Below, piece after piece: positions 59,581 through 64,000 of a DNA stretch of 64,000 nucleotides. The first letter of the stretch is position 1. The number at the start of each line of letters is the position of its first letter. Origin of the DNA: Codonopsis lanceolata (Eukaryota > Streptophyta > Magnoliopsida > Asterales > Campanulaceae); contig CM028377.1 in NCBI GenBank assembly GCA_013146195.2, positions 178,786,465 to 178,850,464 of the forward strand, given 5' to 3'. The notes under the pieces are model-generated. The model did no database searches and was not told the origin of the DNA. It saw only the letters and a list, made by a program, of their open reading frames with translations. Position numbers and translations under genes: made by a program.

Positions 59581-60155
59581 TGCAACTTTGAAAATTAGGC
59601 CTTTACAAAAAACGAGATTTGTATATTTTCCTTATTTTGGAGGATTTATGTTTCTTAAATAGATTAGGTAACTTACCTAATTGTTGCCTACATAGATTAA
59701 GTAAGTTGAGTAGTTTCCTAAGTGGATTCTAAGTAGTTTCCTAAGTTGATTATACTTAGACTTTTCCTTTTACTTTTAGGTTTAGGATTCACAACCCATA
59801 TAAATAAGGGTTGTGGCTTATTGTTTTGTAGACAACTTTCTGATTATTGATTAATATAGTTTTTGAGTGTTTTTCAAAACCTCATTGTTCTTCATTGAAC
59901 TTGTGATTATTTGGTGAGAGGCTAAGTAATTGAAACCCGAACTTATCAATAGGATATCCATCCCTATTGTGGCGTTCTTCATTATACCAAGGTTCGTGTT
60001 CATCTCGTAATTGGATCGCAGAGTACCACGTTCAATAACGGATCGTAGCATTGGGTCAAGGTGTCATAATCCACCAATTCATTCACGTTCTTCGCTTGCC
60101 GTGCTGCGTGCTCTTTGATTCCTCCATCGCGAGTACGCGTCTAGGAATCATATCA
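59581..60155 (+). repeat. 3' LTR of element E with PPT
   Basis: The polypurine tract AAGGAAGACTTTAGGGGGC ends at 59574. The LTR TGCAACTTTG...ATATCA ends at 60155, directly against chromovirus LTR sequence. A TATA box (CATATAAATAAGG) lies at about 59797. The first five flanking bases (ACTTG, 60156-60160) would be the target duplication. Confidence 0.75.
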
Positions 60156-62518
60156 ACTTGGCCGGAAAATAACATAAAGTAAACAAGTCTTCGGCGACGT
60201 TACAGCCAGAATCCAACAACTACTCCTAAAATTATAATACGTGCATAATGATAACCTCAACGACCACAACATGTCGGAGACAACAACCACAATAATGATT
60301 TAAAAGAGTATTAAGCGGAATAAGCTGTAGTGAACCATAACATAAATACAAAGCTCGACATGAGAGTCGGCATACAAAAGGATTCATAAGTTTAGAATAT
60401 CAAGAGTTACAACGACATCAAATCCCCAAGTCAAGTCTAGATGACTTGCTTCTCATCGTCCTTGTCAAAATAAAAGACTAACTATACAATCTCAAAAGAA
60501 CAACCTCCAAGCTCGATAGCTATCTAGCTCGGACATGACAAATCTAGCGAGGATCTCCTCCTTGGCTCGGATCTAAGGAAAACAAAACAAACAAATAGGG
60601 TAAGTCATAAAGATTTAGCAAGCTACTAAAAATACATGTTCATATCATGGCCTGTCATTTATCATAAGTATGAAACATGAACATCAAATATCACTTAGCA
60701 CATTATTCACATAAGTGCGAGTAATAAATCATACAAGTAGGATATGGTATAAACCCGGCCGCTACGTAGCTCCTGCAATAAAGTTTGTTAACCCAATATC
60801 GTGACTATGATCCTCGTGACTTCGCATCGATATACTGAACTCCGCCGGCTAATAGCAGCCTGTGACACACGTATTGATAGGGCAAAGGGGCTACTTCCCC
60901 ACTGCGGCCTACAGTGGAGGTGTGTGTAAGGTCCCAGGTATGACGATCCATAGCGAGCACAAATCTCACGATTCGTGCAAAACCCTGATATAAAAACCAA
61001 ACCAAATAATGCCGCTGGACTCAATGGTGATGCACAAGTAGTTATTTACTCGTCATAAACAAATAAGTATCGAATTCGACAAGAGAGAACTCGTCCGACC
61101 AAGTAGGCTGTTAATCTCTACCATTAATCATGTTAAGGCAATTAATTGCTCATAATCAAATAATCACAAATGACCTCAATTACACATAAATAGACCCAAC
61201 TCATAGGTTAGTAAACTCGACCACACGATGTCCAAACTTTGTAGGGATTAAAAGTAGTGTTCAACATGTTCCAATCTTCCCTAGAGTCGACTCCGTTGAG
61301 TCTTTACTACGCATTCCCAATTTTAGAGATTAGAAGCTATGTGCTTCTTAAACCATCCTAAGTTCATTACTAAGTTCAACTAGGTTATAAGCTAACCAAA
61401 ATACAACAATGTGATTCATCTTCATCATAGAATTCAATCATATGCTAGAACACATAACAATTCACCAACATACCAAGTAAGTCATATATGGGATACTTTC
61501 GTATAACACCATTTCAAGTAAACATGTAGGCATTACTTCTAACATACTCACACTCCTAGATACACAAGATGAAGGGTAATAACATGCTTTAATAATCATA
61601 AAATCATCCTACCCATGCTCCTAATAATTTCACATGTTCAAATCACAAGATGAAAGCATACAAAGCATGTATGTGTATTCATTGACCTCAAAAAGCATAT
61701 GTTTTGTTTCCTTAGGATCAATGAGTACTAAAATCAAAAAAAGAAAGAGTAACTTACTTGTAATCCACACACAAGAAACCAAATGGAAAAACTAATTAGT
61801 TGGAAATGTTCTACTCTTCAAGCTCTTCAATCCTATGGCTTGGCTTCAACAATGGAGAGAGGAACTATGGAAACCACGAACAAACCTTCAAGAATTCATG
61901 GAGGAGCCATGGGAGAGCCAAATGCCATTTTCGGAGAGAGAGGAGGTGAAATGAGGGCACTAATGCAGTAATGCAGCAATTGTGGTGAATAAGGGGTGGA
62001 AATGGTAGTGGGACAAGTGTCCAACTATTGTGGAGCTTCAAATCAAATTTTTGTGATGTTAATCCCCTCATTACAACCACTCTAATCACACTTAGAACTA
62101 GGTGATCAAGTTAGGATAGGTTTAAAGATGATTAGGGAGGTTTAGGGGGTGTTTAGGAAGAGTTTAAATGGGGTTGGATTGGTCAAAATTCTCAAAATCA
62201 CGAAACGGGTGAATGCTGTCCGACAGGCCAAGTGCTCGCTTGGCCCCTCCTAGCAAGCGACCGCTTGCTCCTCCCAGCCAAGTGACCTTCTGGAAAATGC
62301 ACGCTCGCTCAGCCTAAAACGCCAAGCGACCGCTCAGCCTCCTGAACCAAAATGCTTCCAAATTCGTCCTAAATGAGTCCTAACCAAAACCCAAGCATCC
62401 ATGGTTGATTCCAAACTTAAAATGTGTTCGAAACTCACCCGAATCACACTAGGAAAATCTCAAAACAAAGCACAAAAAATGCAATATCAATATAACAATT
62501 GAATCAATGATTAAACTG
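60156..62518 (-). repeat. Inverted second copy of the chromovirus LTR block (B2)
   Basis: Reverse complement of about 34958-32577, with all landmarks of B1 in order. By eye about 5% of positions differ over a 170-bp comparison (33781-33950 versus 61147-61316). The remaining ~125 bp present in B1 (34959-35082) is missing here because element E is inserted at the border. A 74-codon frame at 61865-62089 corresponds to that in B1 but differs at many residues. Confidence 0.8.
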
Positions 62519-62960
62519 TGACGACCCGGACCGAGACCCGGACCCGAGATGGAATCGTGGGTCGGACAGTCCAAATAAGGGGGACTAGAAACATGCAAGG
62601 ACTCAATTATTTAAAACTGACGTGACGCAACATTTCTGACGTAACACAACTCGACACTAAAAGGTTGGTATTTTAAAAATCTTTTCACCTGATTCAATAG
62701 TTAAGCAATAAAACTAAGTCTTCGGTGACACTACAAGCCGGAACCCAAGCTAAGCAGTTAATAGAACAAAAAAGTAAATAAGTGCTAAAGAGATACTCAG
62801 CGGAAGACTATACGTAGAGGACTAGATAGAAGATATACAAAGCTCGGCTTACACAAATGCCGTCATCAAAATAGAGTACAAGTGCCACAAGTGTTAAAAC
62901 TACAAGTTGCTAACAATAGAACACAAGTATAGGTTCTAAACACATTCCCAAACATAGTCT
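62519..62960 (-). repeat. Inverted second copy of LTR fragment X (X2)
   Basis: Starts TGTGACGACCCGGACC at 62519 on the plus strand, the complement of the X1 end. The GTCTTCGGTGAC block at about 62718 matches X1. Same junctions with B and Athila as in the first copy. Confidence 0.65.
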
Positions 62961-64000
62961 ATGAAAGCAATTAAAAATTAATCAAAGCGGGTTGCCTCCC
63001 ACCTAGCGCACTTGTTTAATGTCTTTGGCTCGACCTAACTTCAAACCTATTCTCTTGGGGGTTCAGTGTTAGAGAGACGAATAACTTCGATTGTCTTCTC
63101 TACTGACATGGGTTCAAAATAAGGTTTAAGTCGGTGACCATTCGCCTTAAAGTTCTCATAGGGCTTTGGGTTCCTTACATCAACTGCTCCATGTGGATAA
63201 ATTTGTACTATTATAAAAGGACCAGACTATTTTGATTTTAGTTTTCCTGGGAATAATCTTAGTCTAAAATTAAAAAGAAGAACTTTTAAACCTGGACGTA
63301 ACATCTTTTTGGTGATACCCATATCATGTTATCTTTTGGTCTTTTTTTTTTTGTATATTTTAGAATTCCCATATGAATTAAGCCTATGCTCATCTAACTT
63401 GTTTAGCTGGAACAGACGTTCCTCTCCAGCCAAGATTAAATTAAAATTAAGAGTTTTAATAGCCCAAAAGGCTTTATGTTTGATTTCCACTAGAAGATGG
63501 CATGCTTTGCCATACACCATCCTATAAGGACTCATTCATATCAGATTTTTATATGCAGTTCTGTATGCCCAAAGAGCATCATTGAGTTTTGGTTCCCAAT
63601 CTTTTCTATTTGGTCTAACAATCTTTTCAAGGACTGCCTTGATTTGTCTATTACTAACCTCAACTTGGCCGGAAGTTTGAGGATGATATGGGGTAGCTAA
63701 CTTGTGAGTCACACCATGTTTCCTAAGGCACACATTCATCAAACGATTGGTGAAATGCGTTCCTTGATCACTAATTATAGCCTTCGGTATTCCATACCTA
63801 ATAAATATTTCATCACACAAAAACTTAACAACCATTTGACCATCATTTGTTCGGGTAGCAATGGCTTCAATCCATTTGGATACATAGTCCACTGCAACTA
63901 AAATATATTCGCAACCTTTTGAGACTAGAAAAGGACCCATAAAGTCAATACCCCAAACATCAAAAATTTCAACAACCAGATTGTAACACAAGGGCTTCTC
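62961..64000 (-). pseudogene. Athila integrase, second copy (A2), runs off the right edge
   Basis: On the minus strand 63991-63536 encodes the catalytic core: WGIDFMGPF, AVDYVSKWIEAIATRTND, AIISDQGTHF and GQVEVSNRQIK, all three acidic residues intact. After a stop near 63536 the tail continues with SPYRMVYGKACH and EERLFQLNKLDEHRL to about 63329, then the VIHLSNTEPPRE end near 63046. The Athila 3' motif (gggttgcctcccacctagcg complement) lies at about 62989. Closely related to 31090-32106. Confidence 0.88.

Larger units (their letters stand above)
56450..60155 (+). mobile_element. Element E: Ty3/gypsy derivative with protease but no RT/integrase core
   Basis: It starts within or just before a gypsy protease, continues through about 2.5 kb of mostly open, AT-rich sequence, reaches a C-terminal block typical of gypsy polyproteins (FDLRTNPFQERGNDMIL at 59190), a PPT and a 575-bp LTR. 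The right end (60155) is exact because the interrupted chromovirus LTR copy begins at 60156. The 5' LTR and gag are missing or replaced by D sequence; the left limit is approximate. Confidence 0.7.

Overview
This is nuclear plant DNA, most likely from a eudicot. It is dominated by nested LTR retrotransposons and carries one intact host gene. The evidence for a plant is a nine-exon polygalacturonase (GH28) gene with GT-AG introns, a primer-binding site matching the 3' end of plant tRNA-Asp, and retroelement types known from plants: Athila, Tat/Ogre, Tekay/Del-like chromoviruses and SIRE-like copia. Ogre-type elements are known mainly from eudicots, so eudicot is an inference. A 100-base N run at 46607-46706 marks an assembly gap.

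Left block, 1-35082. A minus-strand chromovirus with a ~4 kb LTR (1-5010) abuts a decayed plus-strand copia element (about 5016-9238) that carries a 351-bp hAT-type MITE. The copia integrase is cut at 9238 and joined to a 5'-truncated LTR of an Athila-like element, A1 (9239 to about 32106). A1 is split inside its reverse transcriptase by a complete 16,485-bp minus-strand Ogre-like Tat element, C (13295-29779; LTRs 13295-15096 and 27709-29779). After the A1 integrase, the sequence passes into two consecutive pieces of chromovirus-type LTR (about 32107-32576 and 32577-35082).

Middle block, 35083-46606. This is AT-rich gene-bearing DNA with Stowaway-type MITEs, a second MITE-like family, a near-perfect 116-bp hairpin and a 1549-bp Mutator-type element with 229-bp TIRs and a perfect 9-bp target duplication. 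The polygalacturonase gene (ATG at 39840, stop ending at 43303) has all GH28 catalytic residues, and two of its introns carry MITEs.

Right block, 46707-64000. A Tat-like element, D, on the plus strand is interrupted in its integrase by a 1.3-kb solo LTR of the Athila family. D carries an antisense gene remnant (54939-52328) and ends in an LTR with a 20-bp x 6 array just upstream of a TATA box. Next is element E (about 56450-60155), a Ty3/gypsy derivative with a protease but no recognisable reverse transcriptase, RNase H or integrase core. About 2.5 kb of unusual, mostly open sequence takes their place. E's LTR ends exactly where an inverted second copy of the chromovirus-LTR/Athila-integrase composite begins (60156-64000, minus strand).

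Nothing here is a new cellular defence or metabolic system. The observations most worth following are element E, the antisense genes in C and D, the composite junction seen twice, and the Mutator-type element with foreign-looking internal DNA.
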